A stretch of 64,000 nt of DNA from Agrypnia vestita (GCA_016648135.1 JADDOH010023645.1:1-64000), one strand, 5' to 3'. Shown: positions 12,813 through 24,885, numbered from the stretch's first letter. Program-made: numbers and translations. Notes: generated by a model not told the origin, from the letters alone.

Positions 12813-13508
12813 CCGAATGTTGAGGTTTCCGATATAAATATATCAAATAAATATAAATATATCAAATAAATATATCTAATGTCCATATTAATCAAGGTGA
12901 GATTTTAACTCTAATTAAACAACTGGATCACAATAAAACCGCTGGACCAGACAGGATACCACCAATATTCCTGATAAATTGTGTTGATCATCTCTCCTAT
13001 ATATCTCTTATTTAACTTATCTTTGAGTACAGGCTGCTATCCTGATGTCTGGAAAAGTAGCTTCCTGATGCCAATTTTCAAAAAGGGTGTTAAAAGTGAT
13101 ATCAAAAACTATAGACCTATTTGTATTCAATCATCAATACCAAAACTCTTTGAAAAAAAACCGAATGTTGAGGTTTCCGATATAAATATATCAAATAAAT
13201 ATAAATATATCAAATAAATATATCTAATGTCCATATTAATCAAGGTGAGATTTTAACTCTAATTAAACAACTGGATCACAATAAAACCGCTGGACCAGAC
13301 AGGATACCACCAATATTCCTGATAAATTGTGTTGATCATCTCTCCGTTATATCTCTTATTTAACTTATCTTTGAGTACAGGCTGCTATCCTGATGTCTGG
13401 AAAAGTAGCTTCCTGATGCCAATTTTCAAAAAGGGTGTTAAAAGTGATATCAAAAACTATAGACCTATTTGTATTCAATCATCAATACCAAAACTCTTTG
13501 AAAAACTC
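12813..13508 (+). repeat. 348-bp tandem duplication inside the LINE
   Basis: The segment starting CCGAATGTTGAGG at 12813 is repeated from 13161, with almost no differences over 340 bp. The join reads CTTTGAAAAAAAACCGAATG. Both copies encode the same RT segment (LSLSTGCYPDVWKSSFL). The near identity implies a recent event. Confidence 0.9.
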
Positions 13509-14093
13509 TTACTGAATAATATAATGTACCAAATGAAACCCGTAATATCACCTTTCCAACATGGTTTTTTCTCAGGTAGGTCAACAGCTACTAATTTATT
13601 ACTGTATGAAAATTACATATCCAATGAACTGGGAAAGGGAAACCAGGTAGACTCAATCTATACAGATTTCTCTAAAGCATTTGACAAAGTATCACATCTT
13701 ATATTGATGGATAAACTCCAAAGATTGGGCATTCATGGTAAATTATTACAATGGTTAGGTAGCTATCTATGCAATAGAAGCCTTTCGGTAAAGATTAACT
13801 CTTCATTATCAGAAGAATTCATTGCTTTGAGTGGAGTCCCGCAGGGCTCACACCTCGGACCAATCCTGTTCATCCTTTTTATAAATGACATTGCTGACAT
13901 TTTTGATGATGTACAATTTCTGATATTTGCTGATGACTTGAAAATATTTAGATCAGTGAAAAGTATGTCCGATTGTATGAAACTACAATCAAATTTGGAT
14001 TCCCTGTTCAAATGGTGTACCAACAATCAACTTCATCTAAATATCTCCAAGTGCCAATCTATTACTTTAACAAAAAAAATAGATTCCTATTAA
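13329..14093 (+). pseudogene. LINE ORF2 reverse transcriptase fragment
   Basis: 254 codons of a non-LTR reverse transcriptase. Recognisable RT blocks in order are FKKGVKSDIKNYRPI (block 1), DFSKAFDKV (first catalytic Asp), SGVPQGSHLGPILFILFINDI (block with PQGS) and FADDLKIF (the catalytic FADD). It matches the jockey/CR1 side of LINEs rather than the RTE-type copies elsewhere in the window. The true protein would begin further upstream; the methionine used here is internal. A stop after KKIDSY ends it before the thumb/C-terminal region. Confidence 0.85.
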
Positions 14094-14408
14094 ATTCACC
14101 TACAAAATTAATGATGTAAACCTTGTATCAGTTGAGGAGATAAGTGATCTGGGAGTAATTTTTGATGCTAAATTATCATTCATTCCCCACATAACTAATA
14201 AAGGTCTCAAAATGTTGGGATTTGTTTTAGAACTGCACAAAACTTTACAGACCTGCGCACTTATAAAGTCCTCTACACTTCTCTTGTCAGACCTCAGGTT
14301 GAATATAACTCGATCATTTGGTCGCCTCACTATGTTAATCATTCAACGGTAATTGAACGAGTCCAAAAAAAAATTTTAAGATTTATTAATTACAAATTAA
14401 ATATACGC

Positions 14409-14768
14409 TTGGAAGATATCAAATATGAATATCTCCTTAGTTATTTACAACTTTTAAACTTGTCTGTGAGACGTACTGTAACAGACCTAATATTTCTTTA
14501 TAGGATCGTAAATAGTTTGATTGATTGCCCCCAGATTATTAGTCTGATCGACTTATATGCTCCATCGAGGTCATCAAGACACAGTGCATTGTTCTATTAT
14601 AGTGGAAATGTCAGAACTAATGCATTAGCAAACTCTGTAATTCCCAGATTACACTCATTAGGGAATGAGCATGCAGAGGCGGCTGACATTTTTGCTGATA
14701 GTATAACTGTTTATAGGACAAAGCTGATACAATTGTTTACATCCCAACGAAATGGAAATGGACAATAA
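14409..14768 (+). pseudogene. LINE ORF2 C-terminal domain fragment
   Basis: 119 codons matching the region after the RT in jockey/CR1-like ORF2 proteins (SVRRTVTDLIFLYRIVNSLIDCP and a conserved NALANSVIPRLHSL-type ending). It lies downstream of the RT fragment in the same element. About 300 bp of degenerate coding sequence between them holds stops and frameshifts. The stop is followed by an AT-rich 3' UTR and the TAAA tail. Confidence 0.65.
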
Positions 14769-14850
14769 ATCTTTCTATTTTACCTTTAACTATTATTATT
14801 TGTACCTTTAACTTTATTATTATTTTATCTTATGTTTTTATGTTTTTCTG

Positions 14851-14881
<31 letters not shown>

Positions 14882-15000
14882 TTTTAACTATTATTATCGT
14901 ATCTTTTAACTGTATTTTTATTTTAACTGTCTTATGTTATTTTTAAAAAAAAATATTCTGTATATTTTAAAAGCCCATAAGGGCGTTAAATAAATAAATA

Positions 15001-16669
15001 AATATTTTTTAAGGGGTAAAATTCCCTCATAATACTTTCATTTAGTCTCCTGGGATCTAGACAGATTCTTAACTTTCCTGAATCTTTGACTGTTATGACG
15101 ACAGAATTTACCCAAGAAGAAGGTTTGGTAACTTTTTCAATGACCTCCATCTTTCCCATGCGACTCAACTCCTCACGAAGACTGTCAAGTAATGCAGATG
15201 GTATCTTCCTAGGCGGATCAACACATGGTACAGCATCTTGGCGAAGCTTGAGATGAACGACAGGTGGAAGACATCCTAGACCCTGGAATACATCATTATA
15301 TTCTGTTAATATTGTTTCATGATCACTCTTTAGGACAGTAAATACTCGTTTTATTATTTCTAGATTTTGACAGGTCGGTAGACCTAATACTGTCTGACAA
15401 TCTATATTTACTACAATAAATTGAATATTTTTTAATACCTCTTCTTTTATATGACATAAAAGATCACAAAGACCAACAACCCGTATGTTATTGCCACCAA
15501 ATCCTGACACTTTTACGCAACTTTTTTGTAACACAGTATTTGACAGATTAAGTTTTTTTAAATTAGACAATGACATAACATTTACATCAGCTCCTGTATC
15601 CAGAATACAGTCAATGTATTTATTATTTATTTTTATATTTAAGTGCCAAGCCTGCCCCGAATATTTATTTAAATTCTTGTTACAGATTGTACCCACAAAA
15701 TGTCTCTCAGTGCAGTCAGCACCTTCATCATTGAGACTTAATGACTCTAAATTTCTGACACTGTTATATTTATTTTTAAAACAGAATCTTGCAAAATGCC
15801 CAAATGAATTACATGACCTGCATCTGACGTTTGCAGCTGGACATTTGTAACGATGTTCTTGTCCACATCTTCCACAGGAACCACCATCACCACTTGACAT
15901 GGAATGAGACGATGGCGACCAACGACGATTTAATTGATGACTGGACGATTCATACTGATGACCTGATCTCGTTGGGCTTGTAGCTTGACGGTTCATGTTT
16001 GACTGACTTGCTCGATGACGATGACTAATTAGCATAACATTTTCCATATTCGTGACATCTTTGTTAATTTTATCAGCACTCTGCTGTGCAAGAATTATTG
16101 TTCTGGCAATTTCAAAAGCTCTTTCTAGAGATAATGTTGATTCCTGTAGTAGATGTTTTTGAATATGGGACAAATCAGAGCTCATGTTGGCTATAAAAAT
16201 ATCCATGACCAAGGATTTTCTTAACTCACCAAATTCACATTGTAGGCTTAAATTTTCTAAATCTGTCACAAATTCATTGATATTTTCTGTACTGTTTTGT
16301 TTTCTTGTGAAGAAAGTATATCGCAACATTGTTAAGTTCTTTAGTGGTTCAAAATATACGTCAAATTTCTTTTTTACCTGTTCCAATGTTACTCCTTCCA
16401 TCTTTACATTAAATGAGTTGAATACCTCAATAGCTTTGCTTCCCATGGAGTGAAGGCAAGATGGCAATTTTCCTTTTCTCATTTGTATCATCCAATCCTG
16501 AGGCCAACATATATAATTCATATTGTTGCCACCATTTCTTCCATTCTGCTGCATTATTGTTAAGGTTTCCCGTTGAAATTTGCATGTTTGGTAATGCGTT
16601 TGCACTATATGCCACATGTTTTGTGGACGACCCGGACATCTCAGACTCACAAACGTTATTTTTCGGCAT
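15001..16669 (-). pseudogene. gag-pol: Gypsy gag-protease and start of reverse transcriptase
   Basis: The gag start is at 16669 (MPKNNVCES), with a frameshift near 16440-16480 into the main frame. Next come a capsid-like helical region, two zinc knuckles (CGRCGQEHRYKC and CRSCNSFGHFARFC), a retroviral-type aspartic protease with the active site ILDTGADVNVMSL, and the first RT block (SSWVNSVVITVKDSGKLRICLDPRRLN). The RT stops where the LINE has inserted after REFYPLK. Two overlapping reading frames at the gag start fit a small indel. This part packages RNA and processes the polyprotein in intact elements. Confidence 0.85.
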
Positions 16670-16715
16670 CTTCTCTCCGTGTAACCTTTTTTCTTGTTTA
16701 AGTATTTAATGATTT

Positions 16716-16731
16716 CTCACTTCTGACACCA
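16716..16731 (-). other. Primer binding site, tRNA-Leu-like
   Basis: On the minus strand TGGTGTCAGAAGTGAG directly follows the LTR. It complements the 3' end of a eukaryotic tRNA-Leu (ending CACTTCTGACACCA) apart from the last positions. This would prime minus-strand DNA synthesis. Confidence 0.7.
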
Positions 16732-16916
16732 TGTAATGTTTAGGGTGTCTTTATTGAATAATAACACTTCAAATATAATATAGAATATGTAGACTTTTAT
16801 TACATAGACTTCACTAGATCCGTCATAGGACGTCGACAGTTGACAATACTCTGTTTTCTCCATTTCTCTATGGATTGTGTAGGAATGTGCCCAACCAATC
16901 AGTTAGTGAAGTGACA
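16732..16916 (-). repeat. Gypsy 5' LTR (185 bp)
   Basis: Bounded by TG and CA: on the minus strand it starts TGTCACTTCACTAACTG and ends AACATTACA, just before the primer site. The outer edge is inferred from the TG/CA rule because no second LTR is available for comparison. Confidence 0.6.
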
Positions 16917-18086
16917 TTAATATATTTTTGTGCCCCTGGGGAAATACAAAACATACATTTCGTGTTTTGATTGAATTTTCATAGATGTCGTTTCATATAA
17001 AATAAGTTATTTACTAACAAAATATCCCTTCGTTTCGCTGCTGGAAAAACCCAAAGCATTGTGTTTCTGATAGATTGGGTGCCTTCCAATAGATATCGTT
17101 TTATGTGAAATAATTGATTAAATATAGTAATATCCATTAGAACTCTGTCACCTGTGCTCCTGGGACAATTTAAGTGTTAATTGTGCTCTTAAATTAAGTA
17201 TGGAAGGGCTCCCATAGATGTCGTTTTGTGTGAAATATTTTATCAAATATTAAAATATCCCATTAACCTCCTTTTCTGTCTGCACTCCTGGGAACATTCA
17301 AGGCGATTACTGTGCATTTCTTTCATGTATTATATAATTTGTCAGCTTGTGAATTTTCAACCTCCTTACTACTAACCTGCTTCTTTTTGCGCTCCTGGGA
17401 AAACATATTCGTGTTTCTTATTAATTGTGTGGCCTTTATGGATGGGATTTCAATTTTCGCAGGAGTACAGAAATGGAGTGGTTAAAATTATATTTTAATA
17501 AAATATTTCAGATATTCAGGGTGCTCTCCATTTTACCTTCATTAAATTCTGTACTCCTGGTATAAAACTTAAAGCATTCCTTGAGCGTTTTGACCTCTCA
17601 GAATTCTATCATAATTTATGGAGGCGTTTATGGGTGATCGACATCTAGCGAATTTTATTTAAATTTAATTATTAAAGAAAACACCTTACACTTGCCCTAC
17701 ATGAATAATAATTCGATGAAGATTCACCAGAAATCGCTCTGATTGTTTGTTCACTTTCACCACATTCTTCACTAAAAATCAATACCATCCCCACGCTTTT
17801 TTGATAAAAACAGTATTTCAATCATTTGTTTTGAGTTTTTGGGATGTAAAAGAAAACAATTTAAAAAAATTAAATATATTTTATTTTTAACAATAATAAT
17901 CACTTTTGTTGTTTTCATTCATAGACAAAATATTCTAAATATTATTAAAACTTTTTTATTTATTTAGTTGAAAATAAAAAGACACAAGTTAGTGATATGT
18001 ATGTCTAAGAAGAGAATGAATAATCAGAATAAAACATATTAACCTATGCCCTAGCATATTTCACATAGAAACAAATTTGAAATACA
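16917..18086. other. Intergenic stretch with degenerate repeats of about 110-125 bp
   Basis: No gene is seen. Three diverged copies of a unit starting ATAGATGTCGTTT lie at 16981, 17089 and 17214, each followed by TGTGAAATA and a CTCCTGGGA-type ending. Related endings recur to about 17560. Confidence 0.5.
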
Positions 18087-18617
18087 CAGGGTTATTTGGA
18101 AAACATTAGTAACATCGCAAGACTATATTCCTGTCTGAATTTTAAGTCGAAAATGTTCAAGCAACCATGACCTAAAATCAATAGTTATGGAGATGCGACA
18201 AATTTTGCATTTTTTCTAAATATTTTTTACTTATTTTTTGTAAAACGTTGTACTATCATTACAGTACTTATATTGAATATGAAAAATTCATTCCCTTTAA
18301 TACAAGTCAAATAAAATAATAAAAACCTTTGAATTCCAATTGGAATTTTTTGCAGGGTTTTTATCATTTTGTTTAACTTGTATTGAAACTAATGAATTTT
18401 TCGAAATCGATATCGATTATAACTTATATAAGTTTATTGTAATGATAGTTCAATGTTTTGTTTTTTACATTAATAAGTCAGAAATATTGGAAAAAAATAC
18501 AAACCTTGATATTGCATAACTCCATAACTATTGGTCATGGCCGCTTGAACATTTTCGACTCATAATCCAGGCAGGAATATAGTCCTGTGAGGTCATTAAT
18601 GTTTTCCAAATAACCCT
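18087..18617. repeat. 531-bp foldback element (MITE family A, full copy)
   Basis: The two halves are inverted copies over nearly the whole length. CAGGGTTATTTGGAAAACAT at the left matches ATGTTTTCCAAATAACCCT at the right, and the centre is near CCAATTGGAA (about 18345). Partial copies lie at 45000-45283, 45318-45450, 52255-52370 and 62068-62360. There is no coding capacity, and a transcript would form a long hairpin. Confidence 0.85.
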
Positions 18618-20427
18618 CTATATAACAATAACAGGAGTAAATAAAGTACGATAGACAAGAACAGTAGCAATATAATGGAAAAAGTGAATATAGTGAAGTA
18701 ATGAAAGAACAGACTGTTATAGCATCAGGAAATAAGTTTAGTGTGAATAATAAACAAAGACATAATAGGATACACGAGTGAAACTTCATTTGTATAAACT
18801 TGTGCCGCATATCATTATGTAGGTACGTATCTGAATATTAATTAAATGTTGACTTGGACTATTAACCAGTCTCCAGAGACCCAGTGCACGTGATATTTAC
18901 TAAAATATTTAACAGTTCCAACCATATACAGTGATATTTAAGTTTATATCAAGTTAAATCACACCTCAAGAAAATAATGGAGATTGCGAGAATTGTACTA
19001 AAAATAAAATATTGTGCCACTATGCGACCTCTCTATACTTTTATCAATATATTATTTAATAAATACACAGGTACTATGAAGTAATTACCTTTGCAATATT
19101 AAATATAATTGACTTAACATACAGATTATTAACAGGTTGTTTATGACCTTAGATGTCTTTAGGTGACATTAAAGTAAATAAATTACAAAAATTAGGGAAA
19201 TAACAAAGCATACATTTTTATGGCAGAGAAATTAGAAATAACATAATTAAGAGTTAAATCCACGCATAAAATAAAGAGTATTGTCAGCAAGTTCGTCTCA
19301 CAAATAAAGAGTAAGAGGGTTCCAGGGCAACGTGTTAATAATGATGAACCTATTGTTACAATTCTAGAGTTTTTGAATATTATTTGAAGCTAAAAATGTA
19401 TAAATATTTATAGCATATAATTATGGATTCTTGGTGCCTCTATAGTCCACTCACAAATTCTACTTTTATTTTTTAATCTGGTATGATGGTCATGTACTAT
19501 TTTTGGGCACCCACAATATAAAATGTTTCTTTCGCACTAAATCTATTTATGCATTTTATTTCTATTGTATGTTCCTTTAATTTAAACATGTTAAAATGTT
19601 TGGAGACACTGTTCCATTGTGATGTTGTCTCGCTTCTTCTTTGACCTGCCTCTCGCCGAAACAAAAGACTCCAGTAAATAATCATCCAGGTGATAAATAG
19701 TTATTTTTACTATTCCGTTCACAGGACACAAACTAGTCAGTGTAGCGGTGGATTGTACGAGAAGGTGAGCCTTTATTATTTATTACATTTTTAATGGCTT
19801 CCATTATTCTTTAAGGCGATCGTCTTGCAAAGTGAGCAAATTTCACAATTTCTTCCCATATCTTCTTTTGCATTTTTTATAAAATTTTTGTAAAAAACAT
19901 ATTAAAATTTATTCATTATTTTCCATATATGTTTAACACGGATATCTTATTAACATGGCATAAACTAAATTATTTAATCATTAAAAAATAACCGAGCCTA
20001 CCTAAAAATGAAGGAAAATCAAAAATGAATAAAAATGAAAAATGAATCGCTCCATTTTGTGGGCCTTTTATGACTGAATGGCCTCTTCTGAGATGCCTTT
20101 TTTTCAATAGTATTACAAAGTAAACGATTATCCTAAACTTTTTAAAATTTTTGCAAAATCTGTCAGTTTGTTTACTTAACTTATTAAAAAATATAAAAAA
20201 AATATATATTTTTTTAAATTCTTTTTACATGGTCGACAGCTTCTTTACTTCAATAATCAAAGGAATAGATATATTATTATTTAAAAACAGAAATAATAAA
20301 TAATCAAAATCTCTGTCGATATTTCTGATTTCTACTATTTAATCAAAAAAGCATTTTTAAAACATTGTATGTTTGGTAATTCATAAATTGATTAAATAAT
20401 TTAGTTAAGATATCCGTATTTAGAATA
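18618..20427. other. AT-rich intergenic stretch
   Basis: No gene or repeat with clear boundaries. Short open frames (for example 19497-19685) have no recognisable domain. Confidence 0.4.
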
Positions 20428-21076
20428 GGGTTGGTAGGCCGGTTATGGCCACTGCCCCGGTTTTGGCCACTTGGATGTTCAAAGGTGTATAAATAGGACA
20501 ATGAAAATATATTTGTTATTTTATTTATACCGATCAATTTTTTAAACTGTGTTTTGTTTTGATAAATAATAGCTGTACCGCCATTTTTTTTCTTTGAGTA
20601 TCGGTTGAAGTTTTTGGTGACGTTAGTTAAAATTGATTAAAGACTTAGCAAAAACAATAAGGGCCTGTGGATGAGTAATATGAAAATAAATTTTTAATCA
20701 CTTATGTTTGTGTTCGTGAATCAATTTAGCCTATTGAATGAAAGTCCTAGAAACATTGTTTTGAAGCTATTTCATAATTTTGTTTATTTCTTAGTAGAAA
20801 AATGTCACATGGTCACAACTGGTATAGCAATCTTACTTTTTTTCTAGTTTTGGCCATGGACATGACGACAACTGGCTCACATAGTGTAGTTTTGGTCACC
20901 TTTTTTGAAAAACATAATTAATTAGGTACATATTTACAATGACATTCGACTCTAAAAACCATGACCATAAAAAGAAAGATGTAATTGAACAAACGTCAAC
21001 AAGTCAACTCTCCTGGAGTACCTGGAAAGTATGATTCAACCTGATCTACTAAAATCAACCGTATCATACATCATCA

Positions 21077-21696
21077 TCTATACCTATAAAACTCAATGTC
21101 CGTCTGTATGTCTGTCTGTTCTCTATACAAATCCATACCGTTTGTCCGATTCTATTCAAATTTTGCATACTTATGCTTTGGGACCCGGCGGGTAATATAG
21201 GCAACATTTCCCCCCTATTCTCATACCCCTTCCCCTCCCCCTGACATATTTTCGATGCAAATCTTTACCGTTTGACCGATCGGACTCAAAATTTGGAAAC
21301 TTATTCTTTAGAACTCGGCGAGTAATATAGATGATATTTCCCCCCTATTCTCATACCCCTTCTCCTCCCCCTGACATATTTTCTATGCAAATCTGTACCG
21401 TTCGATCGATCGGACTCAAAATTTGGAAACTAATTCTTTAGGACTCGGCGAGTAACATAGGCGTCATTCCCCACCTATTCTTTCAACCCTTCCCCTCCGC
21501 TGATATATTTTTGATGCAAATCTGTACCGTTCGACCGATCGGACTAAAAACTTGGAAACTTATTCTTTAGGACCCGGCAGGTAACATCGGCTATATTTCC
21601 TCCCTCCCCCTTTACCTTAATCAAACCTTTTTTCCCCCCACAAATTTATTTTCAAATTAATCCTTAACCCGTGCAACGCCGGGTACGAACAGCTAG
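21077..21696 (+). mobile_element. Non-autonomous Helitron with internal 129-bp repeats
   Basis: It begins TCTATACCTATAAAACTC directly after an A and ends AACAGCTAG directly before a T, which is the Helitron A/T insertion rule with a CTAG 3' end. The 3' end carries CCCGTGCAACGCCGGGT, a GC-rich potential hairpin. About 3.5 internal tandem units of roughly 129 bp share CTTATTCTTTAGGACCCGGC and a pyrimidine block. No Rep/helicase gene is present. Confidence 0.75.
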
Positions 21697-22334
21697 TAAA
21701 AAATAAGATCAATAAAATCAAAATGGTTTAGATTAGACCAGTTGTACTGAAGCATCAATAATGCTATATACAGTATGGATAGCTTTCAAAGATAATAATT
21801 CAGTTCGGCAGTTAAGAAGAGTACAATCATCGAATGAGGTGAATTCTTTTAATGCACTTTCTCAAAAAGTATGTACTTATCCTCAATCAGACTCAGTTGT
21901 CCTTTGATGCATCCACCACTGATTTAAATTCAACTACTACAGTGGATCCAATAATTACTTCTGCACAAATTACCAGTTCAAAAAGACCCTTTCCAAAAAG
22001 AAATTCATTTGCACTTAAATGAAATATCTACTTCAGTGGCTTCAACAAATGATGTTCAGAATGAATTGTCAAAATCATCTGACAATTTATGCCACATAAC
22101 TACATTTCTGTTGGCTCTTATTCACAAATTATTATTATTACAACCGCCAAGGCCTTGTAACAAATAAAAAATCAGTAATACTATGCGTAAAAGAGAGTAT
22201 ATTTCTTCGGGCAAGTTCTATAATGGCAGTTAACTGCCTTCTGCTTCTTGCTTCTTTAAAGAAGCAGAAATAGAAGACAAGGAAGAGAAAAACTATTAAG
22301 AAAAGATAGAATGAAGAAAAAAGCTGGCAGTTTT

Positions 22335-22500
22335 GACAAAACAAAGAAAAAAAAACTCTTCTGGTTCGTGTCTTCTGGGGTGTTCTGCCATGTTTTTACG
22401 ACCTTCTGGCCGACGTTTCGGATCCCATTACAGAGTCCATCATCAGGGCCGATGTGTTGTTGTGAGTGTTGATGTTGTGACCACAACACCTTTTTTTCTA
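22335..22500 (-). mobile_element. PLE terminal fragment, minus strand
   Basis: Reverse-strand match to the PLE terminus at 9600-9760, including the hammerhead core and AACACCCCAGAAGACAC. The boundaries are approximate. Confidence 0.65.
22408..22450 (-). ncRNA. Hammerhead ribozyme core, PLE copy 2
   Basis: On the minus strand CTGATGA (22446-22440), a stem II hairpin, GAAAC (22419-22415) and GTC (22414-22412). Stem I is a perfect GGCC/GGCC pair (22447-22450 with 22408-22411), better than in the first copy. Confidence 0.7.
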
Positions 22501-22565
22501 CATTTTCAAAAGAGTAATTAATGTGCTATATGGGTAAATTTAAAAAAATCGATTCCGACTGTTTT

Positions 22566-22707
22566 TGATCTTCAATTTTGTGTTTACTGGGATATTATGC
22601 CGTGTTGCTACGACCTTTCGGGCCGACGTTTCGTAAAATTACGGCATAATACCCCAGTAAACACAAACTTGAAGATTCTGAGTGGCCGTGAAAACCTAAG
22701 AACATTA
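22566..22707. mobile_element. PLE terminal pieces in inverted arrangement
   Basis: A minus-strand PLE end (GTTTACTGGGATATTATGCC) is joined directly to a plus-strand end (GGCATAATACCCCAGTAAAC) at about 22632. Inverted terminal fragments next to each other are typical of PLE 5' ends. Confidence 0.6.
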
Positions 22708-22786
22708 TTGACTGTTTTTGAGTTCATAGTGATGCACAGTTGGCCAAAAATATCTAAAAGTGGCCAAAGCTAGCCCCTCAACCCTA

Positions 22787-23288
22787 CATGAAACCTGATG
22801 AATAAATTTTAAAATGACATATTTCCACACAAAAATGTGATAAAAAACGCAAGAGAAGATATGAGAAAAAATTGTGAAATTTACTCATTTTACCGGACCA
22901 TCGGCTGAATAATGGGTAGAACTTAATTCTGAAATTTCAGAAGTGAACGAGTAAATGAAGATTTATTGAAATTAAAGTGAGAGAAAAGTTAAATTAAATT
23001 GAGTTTTGATCGTATGGTTACGGTTATAGTATAACTTATACAAGGCATACAATTTATGCTCAGGCATGTAATATCCATACGTGTTGTGTGTTTGCAACCA
23101 TATTTAGCTTATATGTATTAATTAATTACATATATTAAGTATTTACCAGTCTAACTTCCAAAGTTAGACTGGTAAAAATCAAAGTCAATTTTGAGAAGAA
23201 AAGTATGTATTTAAATTAAACCCCTAATATTCACAAAAATATAAAGAATTAAATCTCAAAATCAATTGACATAAACTTAAATATAAAT
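22787..23288. other. Intergenic, with a 16-bp perfect palindrome
   Basis: No gene is seen. Perfect 16-bp arms TTTACCAGTCTAACTT (23142-23157) and their complement (23161-23176) are separated by 3 bases. Confidence 0.5.
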
Positions 23289-23483
23289 TTATTTCGGTAA
23301 AATCAAACTGAACTTGTTCTTCCTGGACTTGACGCTGCTCGTCGAGCTACTCGTCCCACTCCTGCATCCCACACCTTCATGCCCATGGCAGGAAGAGGGT
23401 TCACGGAGGTGTGAGAAGACTATGGATGAAGTTCTTCGGATGGTCGGAACGAGGCGAAGAAGTTCTTCGACGTTGCCCAATGT
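23289..23483 (-). CDS. Possible terminal host exon, unknown product
   Basis: On the minus strand a pyrimidine-rich acceptor (TTTTTCTTCAG) precedes an open frame of about 64 codons, rich in Ser, Arg and Glu (VEELLRLVPTIRRTSSIVFSHLREPSSCHGHEGVGCRSG), ending at a TAA that overlaps an AATAAA-like signal. The GC content is clearly above the surroundings, which argues for past coding. I do not recognise a domain. It could equally be a fragment of a repeat. Confidence 0.3.
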   Translation of the reverse strand, partial: TLGNVEELLRLVPTIRRTSSIVFSHLREPSSCHGHEGVGCRSGTSSSTSSVKSRKNKFSLILPK

Positions 23484-23498
23484 CTGAAGAAAAATCAC

Positions 23499-24885
23499 AT
23501 AATTAATCAACTACTTAATTGATTTATATACAAATAAAACACTTTTATAAGATTACTTATATAAGTGTTTTATTTTTATTTTTTCAATTATTTCAGCAAC
23601 ATTTTAGATTGACATTTAAAAAAAAAATGATTATATTATTTGTATATTATCTACTTCTTTTATAAGAGTAATTCCACCAACATGTTTCGGTAAAACCTTA
23701 ACATCGTCGTGGTGTTGTATAACTGTCAAAATTTATTTATACATAAATCAATCATGTCGTACAACAAAGTTAATACCAAATCAATGAATAATAAACTAAA
23801 AAATTTAAAAATGTTTCCAATTTATCCCAAGTTTAAGAATAAATGTTTATTATTTTAATTATTGTCCCGACCGTAGTCCGAAAAACTGTTACATCCAGTG
23901 GCATGTCACGGCAAATATATACATGTAGCACATTTCTAATTTCAAATCTTTTTCATAGTACATACTTAGGTGCTTATCTCATATCCCTTTCAAGCCCCAT
24001 ATTTTTATATTACAATAACAATAAGTTGTTGTAGCCGGGCCTCGTGATCGAAGATCCCCTCGCCGTTCTGACTTAGTCGTTGCTGCGCCCCTCGTGAGCT
24101 TTGCGATGGGAAAATATCCCTATTCGAGAGGCGCACTCTCTCCCGCATACTCACATACGAAGCAGTCAGGTTGCATTAAACAGTCCCGTTGACGCAAGGT
24201 TGCGGCTCGATGCTCATTACTCGTCTGGCCGCCGCAACACCATCAGCCCGAGGGTAACTCTCCTCCAGCTCACACGATCCTGTGCCAGCTGCTCCTAACT
24301 CTCGGGTGCTCCACATAGGCTCAGCGATTCTCGGAGACAGTCTTGATAAACTTTTTATTATATTTGTTATTAATATATGGGATAAACTTCATTTAGTAGC
24401 CATTGTAGCTTATAGAATAATGTCAGATTAATTTGTTTCATATAATCCGTTTTTTGTACCACGCAAAGAAACAAACACACATAACACTACATTAGAAAGA
24501 GCAACATAATAATTCATGTACAAAATAAATAAATAAATTTCCTAATTATTTCGAGTTTGTATCGATCGAGTGTGCAGAAAAGGAGAAAAAAAGTTTCGAT
24601 GTATATCTTTTTTTTTTATATACATATATATCGGATATATATCGAAAAATCCGTTTTTTGATTTTTTAGCATAAAATTTTGGATTTTTTCGAACCCCGAT
24701 TATTATATTAATAATGAATATTTACAAGAGGTAAATGAGTTTGTGTATTTACTGAGTTGTTGAGAGCACAGTTGAGTCCTGGTACCAAAACTCCAACTCT
24801 GTTTTAAATTAGTAATTGAGCCATAATATGTATGTTCTATATTATACCAAGATCAATTATTATTATCGTTACTTTGTTATTACAG
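23499..24885. other. Intergenic stretch with quasi-palindrome and GC-rich island
   Basis: 20-bp arms with one mismatch and a 4-base loop lie at 23532-23575. At 24030-24340 there is a sharply GC-richer segment (GTAGCCGGGCCTCGTGATCG) that reads on the minus strand like a decayed LINE ORF2 end (WRR, LAQDRVSW-like). That identification is weak. The rest is AT-rich with no gene. Confidence 0.4.

Larger units (their letters stand above)
12719..15000 (+). mobile_element. 5'-truncated LINE (jockey/CR1-like) inserted in the gypsy RT
   Basis: A non-LTR element inserted antisense into the gypsy Pol. It is bounded by AATATTT duplications and ends in a TAAA-type repeat tail (GGGCGTTAAATAAATAAATA). It keeps only the reverse transcriptase part of ORF2 and the C-terminal domain; the endonuclease and ORF1 are absent. 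A 348-bp internal segment is duplicated in tandem. The left boundary also carries an 11-bp inverted repeat (12716-12726 with 12740-12750). Confidence 0.85.
10477..16916 (-). mobile_element. Ty3/gypsy LTR retrotransposon, decayed, split by a LINE
   Basis: Reading on the minus strand the order is LTR (16916-16732), primer site, gag with zinc knuckles, aspartic protease, reverse transcriptase, RNase H and integrase, which is the Ty3/gypsy order. The RT region is interrupted at 12719-15000 by a plus-strand LINE flanked by a 7-bp duplication AATATTT (12712-12718 and 15001-15007). Frameshifts and stops separate gag start, RT, RNase H and integrase. After a purine-rich AAGGGGGAGG tract beside the integrase end, no second LTR is recognisable, so the 3' end is truncated or lost. 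The element is dead as it stands. Confidence 0.9.
20428..22784. mobile_element. Decayed DNA transposon, pogo/Tc1-like by ends
   Basis: The ends are imperfect inverted repeats of about 26 bp: GGGTTGGTAGGCCGGTTATG at the left, and on the minus strand GGGTTGAGGGGCTAGCTTTG at the right. Both continue into GGCCACT, and both are flanked by TA (20426-20427 and 22785-22786). The interior has broken coding-like sequence (about 20960-21070 and 21700-22120). It also hosts a Helitron and PLE ends, so it is old. Assignment to pogo rests on TA and the ends only. Confidence 0.5.
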
